From Proales similis (taxonomy: Eukaryota; Rotifera; Eurotatoria; Ploima; Proalidae): a DNA stretch of 64,000 bases. The notes beneath the pieces are model-generated. The model did not search any database. It was not told the DNA's origin and saw only the letters and a list, made by a program, of their open reading frames with translations. This document shows positions 32,702 through 42,892 of this stretch, one piece after another (the first letter of the stretch is position 1; the number at the start of each line of letters is the position of its first letter). The stretch lies in assembly GCA_019059635.1 (NCBI GenBank), contig JAGVRJ010000009.1, positions 1,025,001 to 1,089,000 of the forward strand, given 5' to 3'. A program made the translations under genes and the position numbers.

Positions 32702-35269
32702 TCATGTAGATGAATTTGATTCTGACTGAAGCACTTTTTTCCAATCGAGCTTTGACTTTTCCAGGCCGAAGAATATCGACTCTAAATTGTCGATCTTTGA
32801 TTTGCATTTTGAACAATTTTGAATAGAGAAACAGAATCGCACCGACGAACAAATACCTTGATTCTAGTCTGACGCGTAGAGTCGCGCTCTCGCAAGGTCA
32901 CACTCCTGTCTTTCAAACTCTGATAGTCGAGAGTGATTGCGAATGGAATTCCGATCTCATCCGATCGCCAATAGCGCTTTCCGATCGAGCCCCGTCCATC
33001 GTCTACTCGATGGCTTACTCCGCTGTTTGTCAGCAAATCAGCTTCAACACAAATGGTCGAGCCAGCGTTCAAAATTAGAATTAGCCGAACGAGACTGCTT
33101 ACAGATCTCCGCTAAAAGAGGCTCAAATCTTTCGTCCGATTCCTTCAGAGGCAGCAGGACGCATTTGATCGGCGCTAGATTGTAACTGAACGCAAAGTAC
33201 TAAAGTTGTCCTGATTGGCCTTTGAAATAGATGCTCAAAGTCGAAGCCAGGCGCCTACATTTTTGCTCTTTTCGTCCTCACGCCTTTTAAACGCGTGCTC
33301 GAGAATCACATAAATCAAACGAGAGATTCCAAACGACGGTTCGATCACATGCGGAATCGCGCCGGTCACATCTTCTTCGCCTTCGTTTTATCGTTCAATG
33401 AGTAAAGAAAGCTCGAGGCCAGAGACCACATTCAAAAGCAAAAAGGATATTTTTTGACAAAAGCTCAGATTCTCCTTGGAGTAGTGCACATGCTGTCTGA
33501 GGTCGTAATTGCCTCGATCGGCCAGACCGGCGCACTCGACCCAGCCCTTCAGAATGCGTTAGATTTCGGTCAGCAGATTTAATCTAAGGCCAACTGGCTT
33601 TAATTTACTTGTGAAGTGAGGCATTCCAGATCCCAGCATTGGCAAGCGTAGTGAGCCATCTCAGTGCTCATGTGCTCTCTGAACCTGATCTTGTCCGCAC
33701 TGATTCCACATTTTTCCAAAAATTGAAACGACCGACCGATGTAATAGGCCAATATCTGCGAGCTGATCACATTCTGTCAAATTCAAATAATCGCAATTGG
33801 GCGCAAATAGATTTTCTGATATTCCAGAAAGTACTTGATCAACCGCGTCTCCAAGTCGAACGTACTCGGGCAGAACCGAATTGAGCTGAGCACTTTCCGT
33901 CCAGAGTTTGACTTTAAGATCGGCGACCTTTTGGAATTTGTCGAAAGACGCCAACTTTGCCTGCGGATCTACAATGTGCTCGATTTCGGCCATCATGAAC
34001 TCACGTTGCCTCAAGAGGCCTCCCTTAGGATTAATCTCATTGCGAAACGATTTGCCGATTTGAGCAACGACCAGCGGCAACTTCTGCTGGTTGAACTCAA
34101 ACAGACGTTTGAAATTCGTGAATATTCCCTGGGCCGTCTCTGGCCGTAAGAATCTTCTCATTCAATTAAGGATTAAGAGGTTATGTCGCAAAACGCTCCA
34201 GAACGTTCCTACCCTCTGGTCTTGGCCAAAGGACCCAGTTGTACTTGAAACATGAGATTGAATGGTGTTGCGGGGCTCAGCCGATTGCCTGTCTTGGGTG
34301 AGCGTATTTGAAACTCTCTAAATATCTGGTCGACCTCCGCCAGCACATCTGCGTTTGAATCGAGCATTTTTCTCAGCACAGTTTGAAGCTTGGGCACGTC
34401 TCGTCCAAGAGACGGCTGAGAACAGAGGCGATTGAGCTCGTCCTCTAGCAAATGATCGGCTCTAAACGCGTCGCCGGTTTCTACATCCCAGACCATCACA
34501 TCGGCGAATTTGCCCACATGCCCGGAAGCTTTGAGCACAATCTCTGGCGTGAGCATTGCGCAGTCGATTTCGAGCATTTTGTCATTCAACACAAAATGCC
34601 GCCTCCATTCGCTCAACAAGTTGTTCTGCAGACTGCAGGCAAGCGGTCCAAGGTCGTACAGACCAGCGGCACCTATTCACTAGTTAATGCATCAAGAGTT
34701 AAGTTATGCTTGAAGAACTTGAGCCGACCGCCGTAAAGTGAAAAAGATTGATCGTAGAAGAAACGACTTTTCAGGACTCGTTCGAACTCATCTTTGTCCG
34801 CCGCGCTCATTGTTTGTCGGCTGTTCTCCACCAGCGGCCTGATCTTTTCAATCAAAGATTTCTTTTATCTTCAATGGCCACTATGGGGCACATTGGGCTC
34901 CTACCTTGGCAAAAAATTCGCCTTGCTGATCAATAAGACTCTTGACTGCCGCGTTTGCTTCATTCAAGTTTCCGTCTGCTTTTAACTTTCGGATCTGATC
35001 TTTCTAAACCAACACACTTCCTTAGAACAATTGCTGAGCCTCAATGTCAAGTGATTTACTTGAAGCAGAATCTGACGTCGTAGCGGGTCAACTTGCAGTT
35101 CAATTTTCTTGTCGGGCAGTTCATTCTTAAGATAATACTCGGTCAACTGCTTGATGCGCTCTTTTTCAGCTTTGCTAAACGCTCGCAAGCCTGGCCATTT
35201 AATAAACACATTTGACTTTGCCGAAACGTTCTTCGACAGGGCTAGCATCCCCAGACCGACCCGATTCAT
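32702..35269 (-). CDS. GARS1: Glycyl-tRNA synthetase, class II
   Basis: Charges tRNA-Gly with glycine. Eleven exons (35269-35060, 35003-34905, 34861-34729, 34672-34213, 34153-33835, 33773-33609, 33546-33459, 33380-33259, 33199-33103, 33041-32857, 32794-32702) join in frame to 656 residues. An N-terminal WHEP-like helical domain is followed by the class II core: [89 protein letters not shown] and [11 protein letters not shown]. The anticodon-binding domain has [17 protein letters not shown]. After [11 protein letters not shown] it passes almost directly to HVIEPSFG, lacking the roughly 80-residue insertion of the human enzyme. One intron (34862-34904) is just 43 nt. The exon junction near 33459 (weak donor) is the least certain. 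Confidence 0.9.
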
Positions 35270-35631
35270 CGCTGCGGCCTCTTTTCGCGGTTTATTTCGT
35301 TCGAATTTCGTTTCAATTTATGCACTTTATTTCACAGTTTGGTTGCATATGTACGCAAGTGCTTGATAGTATGAGACTCTTTAATTTGGCCTCAGCGAAA
35401 TAGAAAAAACCCTCCTCAACTCGGTCGAATAGATCAAACAGAAAAATGACCAGCTCAGTACTAGGCTCGGTCCGAGCACTTGATTTATTTGGAAGAAGAG
35501 TTAATTTCAGTTGAAACTCGTTAGAGGGCTTGAGACTAAATTAAAGTCAAGAAATCGAGACTTGGCTTGTATGAGAAAAGTTTTTATAAATTACTTGGAG
35601 AGAGAGAGAGAGGGGTCGAACGCATTAGAAA
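35270..35631. promoter_or_regulatory. Divergent spacer, GARS1 / RING-like gene
   Basis: A TATA-like TTTTATAAAT lies at about 35581-35590, some 45 nt before the plus-strand start codon, followed by a GA microsatellite (35600-35612). No other gene seen. Confidence 0.5.
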
Positions 35632-36549
35632 ATGGAACTGATTAAGGAGAGCGGCAAACGAAAACCAACGAATTTAAATGCCGACGAGACGAGGAAAAAG
35701 AAGGCTCGCAGCATCAATCAAAACAACGATGAAACGATCAACGGTCGCTTCGAGCAGGATTACGACGAAAAAGAAAATAGGCCGCCAGCTGCGTCTGTTT
35801 TGCCAGCGTTGAAAAGCGATGAGGCTAATGGCAATAAGACGAGCCTAATGGATTCAATACTTGAGTGTCCTGGCTGCAGACGAAAGTTTAACTTGGGCAA
35901 TCGCCTTCCGAGCGTCATTATTCAATGTGGAAGCAGTGTCTGCAAAGGGTGCGTCAACCTGCTAGGCGCCAAGTTCAAGTGCCCAGCGTGCAGGAAGATT
36001 CATCAGACGAGCGAGAAAACGTTTCCGACCAACCAGGCAGTCGTCAGCCTGCTCGAGTATAAGCTGGCCAAACGAGCCGGCAGCAAAAAATTGAGCATGG
36101 ACGAGCTAATCGATCAAATAGAGAATCAGATGAACGAGCTGAAAGGACTGAGCAGCCGATTGAAATTGAGCATCACAGAAGTGTTCAAGAAAACTCGCGA
36201 CGACTACATAAACCGAATGGATCAAGCGATCAAGGACTTGCAAGAGAACCGCGAAAAGTTTATTGCCGACTACAAACAAGCGCTTGACGACGCCCTCAAA
36301 GAGCTGTCGGAGAGCGGCGAGTTTTACAAGTTTCAAAACGAGATCGAGGCGCTTTACTGCGAGGCCGAGGCTTACTTGCGCGATGTGAATATCGACAATC
36401 AACATCTGTATAACGAAATTGGCCGGATAAACGATTCGCTGGGCCAGAAAGCGCAAGGCTGCTCCAGGTTAAACGAAGAAATAAAGCAGAACGCTATTGA
36501 ACGATTAAAAGTGCTACGCGCCGACTACTTTCCGACCGAACCTAATTGA
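35632..36549 (+). CDS. RING-like zinc-finger, coiled-coil protein
   Basis: Intronless, 305 residues. A lysine-rich disordered N-terminus (KRKPTN, RKKKAR) carries a possible nuclear signal. Residues about 80-130 form a RING-like finger: ECPGC, IIQCGSSVCKGC, KFKCPACRKIH; the position expected to be histidine in a RING is Ser/Val here. The remainder is predicted coiled coil (IDQIENQMNELKGLSSRL, FIADYKQALDDALKELSES). The finger and helical region resemble the N-terminal half of the zinc-finger/NHL protein at 20983-22540, but no propeller follows. The layout suggests a shortened TRIM-like protein; ubiquitin ligase activity is unproven. Confidence 0.7.
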   Translation: MELIKESGKRKPTNLNADETRKKKARSINQNNDETINGRFEQDYDEKENRPPAASVLPALKSDEANGNKTSLMDSILECPGCRRKFNLGNRLPSVIIQCGSSVCKGCVNLLGAKFKCPACRKIHQTSEKTFPTNQAVVSLLEYKLAKRAGSKKLSMDELIDQIENQMNELKGLSSRLKLSITEVFKKTRDDYINRMDQAIKDLQENREKFIADYKQALDDALKELSESGEFYKFQNEIEALYCEAEAYLRDVNIDNQHLYNEIGRINDSLGQKAQGCSRLNEEIKQNAIERLKVLRADYFPTEPN

Positions 36550-36856
36550 GCGTCAACTCCTCAATCTTCCTTCCTCACTCCTCCTGACCTTTATTCAAAT
36601 TCCCATTTCTTCCTTCTTCTTTTTTTTTTTTAGTTAAACCCAATCGAATTCAGCCCTTTTCTATTTGAATGCCGCTTACGAATTAATTTTGATGGGCAAA
36701 TTGTTTCGTCATAAAATAGATTATTTATTCATTTTAAAATTTCAATCGATACGAATTGCGGTATTGCGGTACAATATTCTGAAATTGATAAAAAGGAAAA
36801 AAGAAGAAAAACGGCGGTTTAGTGTTATTTTAGAGTAGAAATGAGCTGGCCCAGGC
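36550..36856. other. Convergent 3' region, no gene seen
   Basis: CT-rich then AT-rich 3' UTR sequence of the two flanking genes. Confidence 0.5.
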
Positions 36857-37984
36857 TTAGTCATAGCTGTGCATGCTTGTCCTGCTGAGCCAAGGCTTAT
36901 CGTCGAGGACGTGAGCAAGAGTGTCGACTAGCAGTTCTTGACTAGGATCCATGTTGTTATCGGTCGACATCGTGTCGTGTCCGATTTCAAAAACAACCTG
37001 ATTGCCGCTTCGATTGTCCATGAGCAATGGATCACTTTCACGCGGCACCGCAGCCAAAGCGGACAAAAACGAGGGTGACTGCTGTCCGACTCGATCGTCC
37101 GACTCTTCTGAGTCCTCGGCTATTGAGGCGAGACTTTTCTTTTTTGCGTTTACATTCGCCAGCTGCGGTACTTGGAGAGTCATAGCGTAAGAGTCCATCG
37201 CTTGCTTCTTGCGACGCTTGCTTCGCTCGATCACATTGTAAGAGAGAGCGATCACAATCAAAATGAAGGCTATAAAGCAGACTATGAAAGCGATCAGGAT
37301 TATCTCGCCGTTCACAATATGATTGTGAGCGTCATTGTCCAATGCAGAGCCGAGGAAGTGCTCCTGAGTGTCTACGTCAATGCACAAGTCAATGTTCTGA
37401 ACGTTCGGCTCGAACACATAATGCTCCGAAGTGGTGTGTAGCTCAAGCGGCGAGTAAAACAGCACACATATTATATAGGGCCTAAGGCGGGCTCCTTTGA
37501 TCATCAAAGTATTCTTGCTTTCATTAATCGGGTGCCGGTCAAGGTACGAGTTGAAGAGACCAATTTGTCGATAGGTAAATCGATACTCGTCTAAATTGAG
37601 TTGCTGCCGGAACCGACTGGCGTTGCCCAAGTCCAATTCGATCTTAATACAATGCCTGAGCTCGAAAAATCGATAGCGCCAAGTGATGGAAATCGCGTCT
37701 GCTTTGTGTGCACTTCGCTCAAAGTCGTCAGCTGTTAGCTTCAAATCGATCGTAAACCGTCGCGACTGGTTGAGCGGATGCGCAAATATGGGAATAAAGT
37801 TGCGAGTGACCACTTTGGTCTGATAGCTGCCACCTAGTTGGCCGCAGTCCTCGGTCGACTTTGGCTTGTGACTGTGCACTCGGTGAATTAATTCCTCTTC
37901 GATTGACTTGGACGCTTGTGCAGAGCTTGTAAGCGCCGCGACTAAGATAAAGAAAAGCGCTTGAAGCGAGCACAGGCTCATCAT
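36857..37984 (-). CDS. Uncharacterised type I membrane protein
   Basis: Intronless, 375 residues. Signal peptide at the N-terminus (MMSLCSLQALFFILVAALTSS), an extracellular part of about 215 residues with four sequons (NQS, NAS, NES and others) and few cysteines, a transmembrane helix at about 228-250 (IILIAFIVCFIAFILIVIAL) followed by basic SKRRKK, then a cytoplasmic tail of about 120 residues with acidic/serine clusters (EDSEESDD) and SDPLL, a possible dileucine sorting signal. The segment RPYIICVLFYS just before the stalk resembles the last strand of a fibronectin type III fold, but no domain can be named. Possible adhesion or receptor protein; function unknown. Divergent with alpha-catenin. 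Confidence 0.65.
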   Translation of the reverse strand: MMSLCSLQALFFILVAALTSSAQASKSIEEELIHRVHSHKPKSTEDCGQLGGSYQTKVVTRNFIPIFAHPLNQSRRFTIDLKLTADDFERSAHKADAISITWRYRFFELRHCIKIELDLGNASRFRQQLNLDEYRFTYRQIGLFNSYLDRHPINESKNTLMIKGARLRPYIICVLFYSPLELHTTSEHYVFEPNVQNIDLCIDVDTQEHFLGSALDNDAHNHIVNGEIILIAFIVCFIAFILIVIALSYNVIERSKRRKKQAMDSYAMTLQVPQLANVNAKKKSLASIAEDSEESDDRVGQQSPSFLSALAAVPRESDPLLMDNRSGNQVVFEIGHDTMSTDNNMDPSQELLVDTLAHVLDDKPWLSRTSMHSYD

Positions 37985-38836
37985 TCTCGATTATCGCTTA
38001 TTGCCAATTTGCTCTGTTTAGTGTCTCGCTGCTTGTGATCGTGTTTTAGCGTTCAATCGGCAACGACGACGCGAGCGATCAGCATGTTTCTCATAAAAAA
38101 GTCAGGTTTCGCACTCGATTACGCTCGTTTCTACTGCCGTAACAATTTATTAAATCGAATTCAGGAGTCGAGCAACCAAAAATAAATTATGAAAATTCTC
38201 GCCCATTTGTTTCTCGTCGGCTAGAGTGCCAGTTATTTAAGCTGCTGTTGCGCGCTTGTTCGGCTGATAAAGAAGAGCCGTGCACTAGGCCTCATTGCTT
38301 AATTTAGATAATTTTTTTTCCTGCTGCAGTTTTCACTCAATTCGTGCGCTGTTGCTGTCCAATTGCCAATTAATGCCTGTCTGATAATCAATCGCGGCAA
38401 CAAGAACAAGCAAGAAGGTTAGCTTTAATTGAGAAGCCAGCGAGATGCCTGCAAATTGGCCGAGTTGATCTTGTTTGTCGAAACGGCCTGCCTAGTCGCG
38501 TGATCAGCTCATCGTTTTGGGAATTGTAGCGACCCGGTTAATTATCGCTATTTTGATTGGATATTGTTCTCTATATTGTAGAGGTTCCAATTAGAAGCAA
38601 CAATTTAGCTCTTCAAGTTTAACTAGCTCTCTCTCTCTCTCTACCTCACTGGTCTTATTCTGGGCTTTGATTAAGAAAAGAGGCTCGAAACGAGATCGAA
38701 AACAGCTCTTGAATATGCGCAGCTAAGTTTGTGCTCTTAAGCTGGCGTGTGTGTGTGTTTGTGAATTGAGATTCGTGATATTGTCTCCTATTGACAAATT
38801 GCGTAACTTGTCTAGAGAGCCGTAAGCAGCCGACAA
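37985..38836. promoter_or_regulatory. Divergent spacer upstream of membrane protein and alpha-catenin
   Basis: No gene seen. AT-rich, with a CT microsatellite at about 38628-38643 close to the alpha-catenin start and a TG run near 38746. Confidence 0.45.
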
Positions 38837-41763
38837 ATGAATAGGCACGCGCTAGAAGAGGCAAAGGTGAAGATGGCTGAGCTTTCTTTTCGGCCGCTTT
38901 TGCTACGTTTGCGATACCCAGAGAGAGGCAGCTCATCTGGCCTGGACAGATCAATGAATGCGGCCAATATTGTCGCTGATCTCCAGTCGGCCATCGACCA
39001 CTTTGTACGCGAAGCCAGCTCGGCCAGTGACCAAGCCTGCGAACTCCGGCCTCAAATGAACGCAGAAATAGGCAATTTTGAAAGACAGAGCCGAGCCTAT
39101 GTGAGAACCGTTCAGGCTCATTTGACGCGGAAAATCTCAAACAAGACTCGAGATAAACTAAGCGCTGAGAGTGAAACGCTGTTCAAGACTACAGCCAAGA
39201 TATTGGCCATTGCCAGTCTGATCGATGAGCTCAAGCTCTTCGAGTCTCTGGAAAGTCTGGCCAAAAGCCTCGAGCAGTTGAGAATCTCAAGCGACTTGGG
39301 TCAGCTCATGGATCGCTTCGGGTCATATTCCAAACATTTCAATCGTCTAGCGTCTGAGTCGACTCGCTGCATAAAACAAGTAACAAGTCTTCACTTATCC
39401 TTGGGTCTCTTCTCAAAAGAAATCAAATTGTTTCAAGTCGTTTTTGAGCCAAAAACTAAAAGACGAGTTCTTCTTTTCACTAAATCGAACCGCTCAACAA
39501 ACAATTTTGCTCTACTCGACCTCCAAGGTAATTCAATCTTTACTGCTTATCTTAATCTTAACTTGCTCTCGCCTCTAATTCTTCCTATTCGTTTAGCTTC
39601 ATCTCAGTGCAAGGCCCGAGCGCAAAGAGCATCGGATTCTGAAAGAGAACGTGTTTAGCGAAACAGGCGAGCTGCTCAGTTCGCTCAAGGAAATAATTAT
39701 GGGAGGACAGGGTCGTGATCTGAAAACTAACTCGGTTCTATTAGAAAGCGCATTCGAAGAGCTTGAGGTGAATTAACTGAAATAGCAACCTGGCAATCTC
39801 GCTCTCGAGTGACCGAAATTCCTTAAAGAGCTCGATCAAAAACTACTCGGCCGGTTCGGATGATGAGTACGAGTTAAACATTAGCAGACAACTTGAGCTC
39901 ATAGAACGCGAAATTCAACCATCGTTTGACTCGGGCCGAATCAAATTTGATTTAGATCATTTGTCCAGTTTCGTAAGCGATTTACTCAAGTACAAGGCCA
40001 AGATGAGAGTAAGTGCTAAATCTCGAACCGTCTGAGTCCAGTTGAAATCGCTCTGACACTTAATTGACGAACCAGGTCAAGTGCGAGGACGGAATATTTG
40101 CCGACAAGCGCCAGTCTTGTTTGATTCAGATTGATTGTATGCGAAGATCGGTCAGTTTGTTTTAATTGTTAAGAACAGCTCAATTTAATCGAATTTAACA
40201 CTCGATTCAAAAGCTTTATGTAGAGATTGCCGAGCATTTCTGTGTGCTAGACATTGCCAAGTTGGACGAGCTGACTTTGAGCGGGAAAAACTCTTCGAAA
40301 ACGCCGAAAAAGCAGAAACTAGACGAGTTTGAGGAAAGCAATCGACGAACGTCGGCGATTCTACGACTCGCTGCCAGCTTGAGCGATCAATATCACGATG
40401 CGATTTTAATGCAGCTCGGCAGCGTCGAAAAACTTCAAGGTCATTTGATGTGTTTGGCTCGACTGGAGGAGGACGCGAACAATGAAGAGAGAGAGAAGAA
40501 TGTGCAAATTGTGCGAAACATGCTGATCAATCAGCTGAAGATACTTGCGCTTATTGTCGACGAAGTTGTTCCGTTTGAGACGTTGCTGCACACTCTGGAG
40601 AGTAGATTGCTCGGCAGTTTGAATCAATGCAAGGACGCGCTGGAATCGGGCAAGCTGGAAGAGCTTAAGCTGAAAAGCTCGTTTGTGATGGCTCTAACCG
40701 ATCGCATTGCGAGCTACATTCTATCTGAACTGCAAGGCTTTCGATCGCATCCGATACTCGAGAGGGTCAGCGAGCTGGTCAACTACCTGAGAGAGGACGC
40801 AACTCAGTTCTTTGCCGATCAAGTTACGGCTTTGACAAGAAAATGCGAGCAAGGACAGTCTTATTCAGACGAGTTTACCCAAGTGGCCTCCAGTCTTTTA
40901 GAAGTGTTCGATGATATTAAACGCTGGCTTACGCCAGTGCTTGGCCTTGACAGTGTAGAGCCAGTTTCGGCTCAACTGGCGTTCAAGCTGTTCAAAGACG
41001 CGAGTCTAGAAGATGCCGAAAAGTTCGTCGAGCAGGTGAATTCATTCGAACAGGAGAGAAGCGAATTCAAGAGAGAAGTGCTTAAATGGGATGAGAGCAG
41101 CAACGACCTTGTGCTCATGGCCAAGAGAATGTGCATTACAATGGTGGACATGGCCGACTTCGCTCAGGGCAGAGGTCCGTTCTCTTCAGTCAGCGAGCTG
41201 ATCACTGCGGCCAGAGATCTGTCCGAGCTCGGCTCAAGGCTCGAAAAGCTAGCCAACCAGCTTGCCGAAAGATGTCCCGAGTCTCAGACCAAACAAGAGC
41301 TCGTCAACTACATAAATCTGATTCCTTTGTTTTGCAAACAGCTGGCGATTGTATCAAAAGTAAACGAGAACGCCATCGATGTAAGTTTATTGGTCCATTT
41401 TACTTGAGCGCGGCAGAATTCAAAAACTTGGCCAAAAGCTGGAAAATGCTTCGTCACTAATCATTTCGTCCAAAAACCTGATGAACGCAGTTGTGAGTGT
41501 GGTCAAGTCCTCGTACGTGGCATCGACCAAATATCCAGGGAGAAGCGAGAGCGGCAACGTAAGTCACCTAATCCACATTCAGTCCCTTATGCCAAGTCTA
41601 ACCGGCCGCTTTGGGTCAAAAGCAAATGATCAACTGGAAAATGAAGCGTCCCGACCTACAGCCCCTTGTCAGTGGTCAAGCGAAAACCTCTTCACTCGTA
41701 CGTCGTGAGTCGGCATGTTCAAAAGATTCGAGTTTAAAAGTCCTCAGCATGTTTGAGACCTGA
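38837..41763 (+). CDS. CTNNA: Alpha-catenin
   Basis: Links cadherin-beta-catenin complexes to actin at adherens junctions. Eight exons (38837-39379, 39438-39527, 39597-39767, 39829-40008, 40076-40150, 40214-41380, 41439-41558, 41623-41763) close in frame to 828 residues; usual length is about 900. The C-terminal actin-binding part is clear: VNSFEQERSEFKREVLKWDE, LMAKRMCITMVDMADF, GRGPFSSVSELITAARDL, KQELVNYINLIPLFCKQL, SKNLMNAVVSVVKSSYVAST, and WKMKRPDLQPLV (alpha-catenin WKMKAPEKKPLV). The N-terminal dimerisation/beta-catenin-binding region is much diverged. Vinculin also has this fold, but the C-terminal block is specific to alpha-catenins. The tail after the actin-binding domain is shorter than in vertebrates. 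Confidence 0.9.
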
Positions 41764-41842
41764 GGAAGCAATAAAAAACTGAAAACTGCGTTTATTAGAC
41801 TCGAAAGATAATCGATTTGAGACACTTGGATCTGATCTAGCA

Positions 41843-42652
41843 TCAGAAATAGATGCCCAGGCATTTTTGGTAGAGCAAATCGTACTTTTCATTGCTCGGC
41901 TTTTGACTTTCGGAGTCAGTTGATTTGGCTTCGTTTAGGAAGTCCATCACATACGAGCCAGTTATATGCTCGATCCACTGGTCGATAAGCCGGACCCTCT
42001 CGCCGCTGTCGACCTCGAGCTTGTTTCGTTTTAGTTCAATGATTTGCCTTATTTTGTTGAACAGCTCGGGCTCGACAACAGGCTTGAGGTCGTTGATAAC
42101 AATTTCAAAGTCGATTTCAATGAACCGCTGGTCATTGTCCCGTTTTATTTGACTTAGCCAAAGCACCATTGCGGCTGGCCTGATCACGTACAAGTATTTC
42201 TTAAGATTGACGAGCTGATTTTGCTCGATGTGCTTTTTATAATTTGACTTTGCCATTGATCTATAATGGTGCAGAAGCGGCCCGATTCGGTTCTGCTCGA
42301 TCAATAGAAGTCTGCATTCATTTATAAACTCCGGATTATCGATGTAAACGATCGGCGAGTATAGCCACTCTACAATGCTGGGATTCATTTCGCGAACGAG
42401 CTTAAGCGCTTTGGATATGTCCCAGCCTTGCCAGTCGTAAAGCCGATCTTCACTGAAGCCATCCACCGTCTCCTTGTGCTGACTCAGACTCACATACTCA
42501 CGTCGGTTTTTGTGAACGTAAACAAATCGAATGTCGTAGTCCGAGTCGTCCGAATGCAGATTCCACGCTCTGCTTCCCGCTTCGACCGCAAACAAGATCT
42601 CGATTTGATGCTTCTCTTCAAGCTGCCTCAATATGTCGTTGACTTTTTCCAT
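41843..42652 (-). CDS. RlaP/YcgL-type nucleotidyltransferase
   Basis: Intronless, 269 residues from the ATG at 42652 (the frame is open upstream to a GTG at 42682). The N-terminus has a polymerase-beta-like nucleotidyltransferase signature: FAVEAGSRAWNLHSDDSDYD followed by IRFVYVHK, with GSRAW...SDYDIR being the catalytic G-S plus D-x-D core. Downstream WDISKALKLVREMNPSIVEWL and HYRSMAKSNYKKHI are hallmarks of the predicted nucleotidyltransferase family RlaP (COG3541, YcgL), common in bacteria and linked there to RNA repair (the name comes from RNA-ligase-associated). Its substrate is unknown. In an animal the gene is unexpected, so horizontal origin is likely. It is nested between intron-rich animal genes, so contamination of the assembly is not the simple explanation. 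Confidence 0.8.
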   Translation of the reverse strand: MEKVNDILRQLEEKHQIEILFAVEAGSRAWNLHSDDSDYDIRFVYVHKNRREYVSLSQHKETVDGFSEDRLYDWQGWDISKALKLVREMNPSIVEWLYSPIVYIDNPEFINECRLLLIEQNRIGPLLHHYRSMAKSNYKKHIEQNQLVNLKKYLYVIRPAAMVLWLSQIKRDNDQRFIEIDFEIVINDLKPVVEPELFNKIRQIIELKRNKLEVDSGERVRLIDQWIEHITGSYVMDFLNEAKSTDSESQKPSNEKYDLLYQKCLGIYF

Positions 42653-42892
42653 CGCTGATGGCTGCGGTTGATTCAAATTCACCTAGAATGCAGGTTCTAC
42701 TCCTATTTTGCTCAAATTAAATGCATTCGGCCTCGAGAAATTGCACAATCGTTGTCAATTATTTCGCAACTAATGAAAAATGTTAATGCATCGACCCAAT
42801 TATTTCGTCAACCAGCCGACTGGCAAGTTAAAGCAGAGCTGAATTCTTCAGCAATTTATTCAGATATTTGAAATAAAGCACATCAGGACGGT
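42653..42892. other. Intergenic, short
   Basis: AT-rich spacer; nothing recognisable. Confidence 0.4.

Noticed and set aside
42653-42682. N-terminal extension of the RlaP-like protein to a GTG
   Set aside because: Animal genes start at ATG; the first ATG is at 42652 and precedes the conserved domain.
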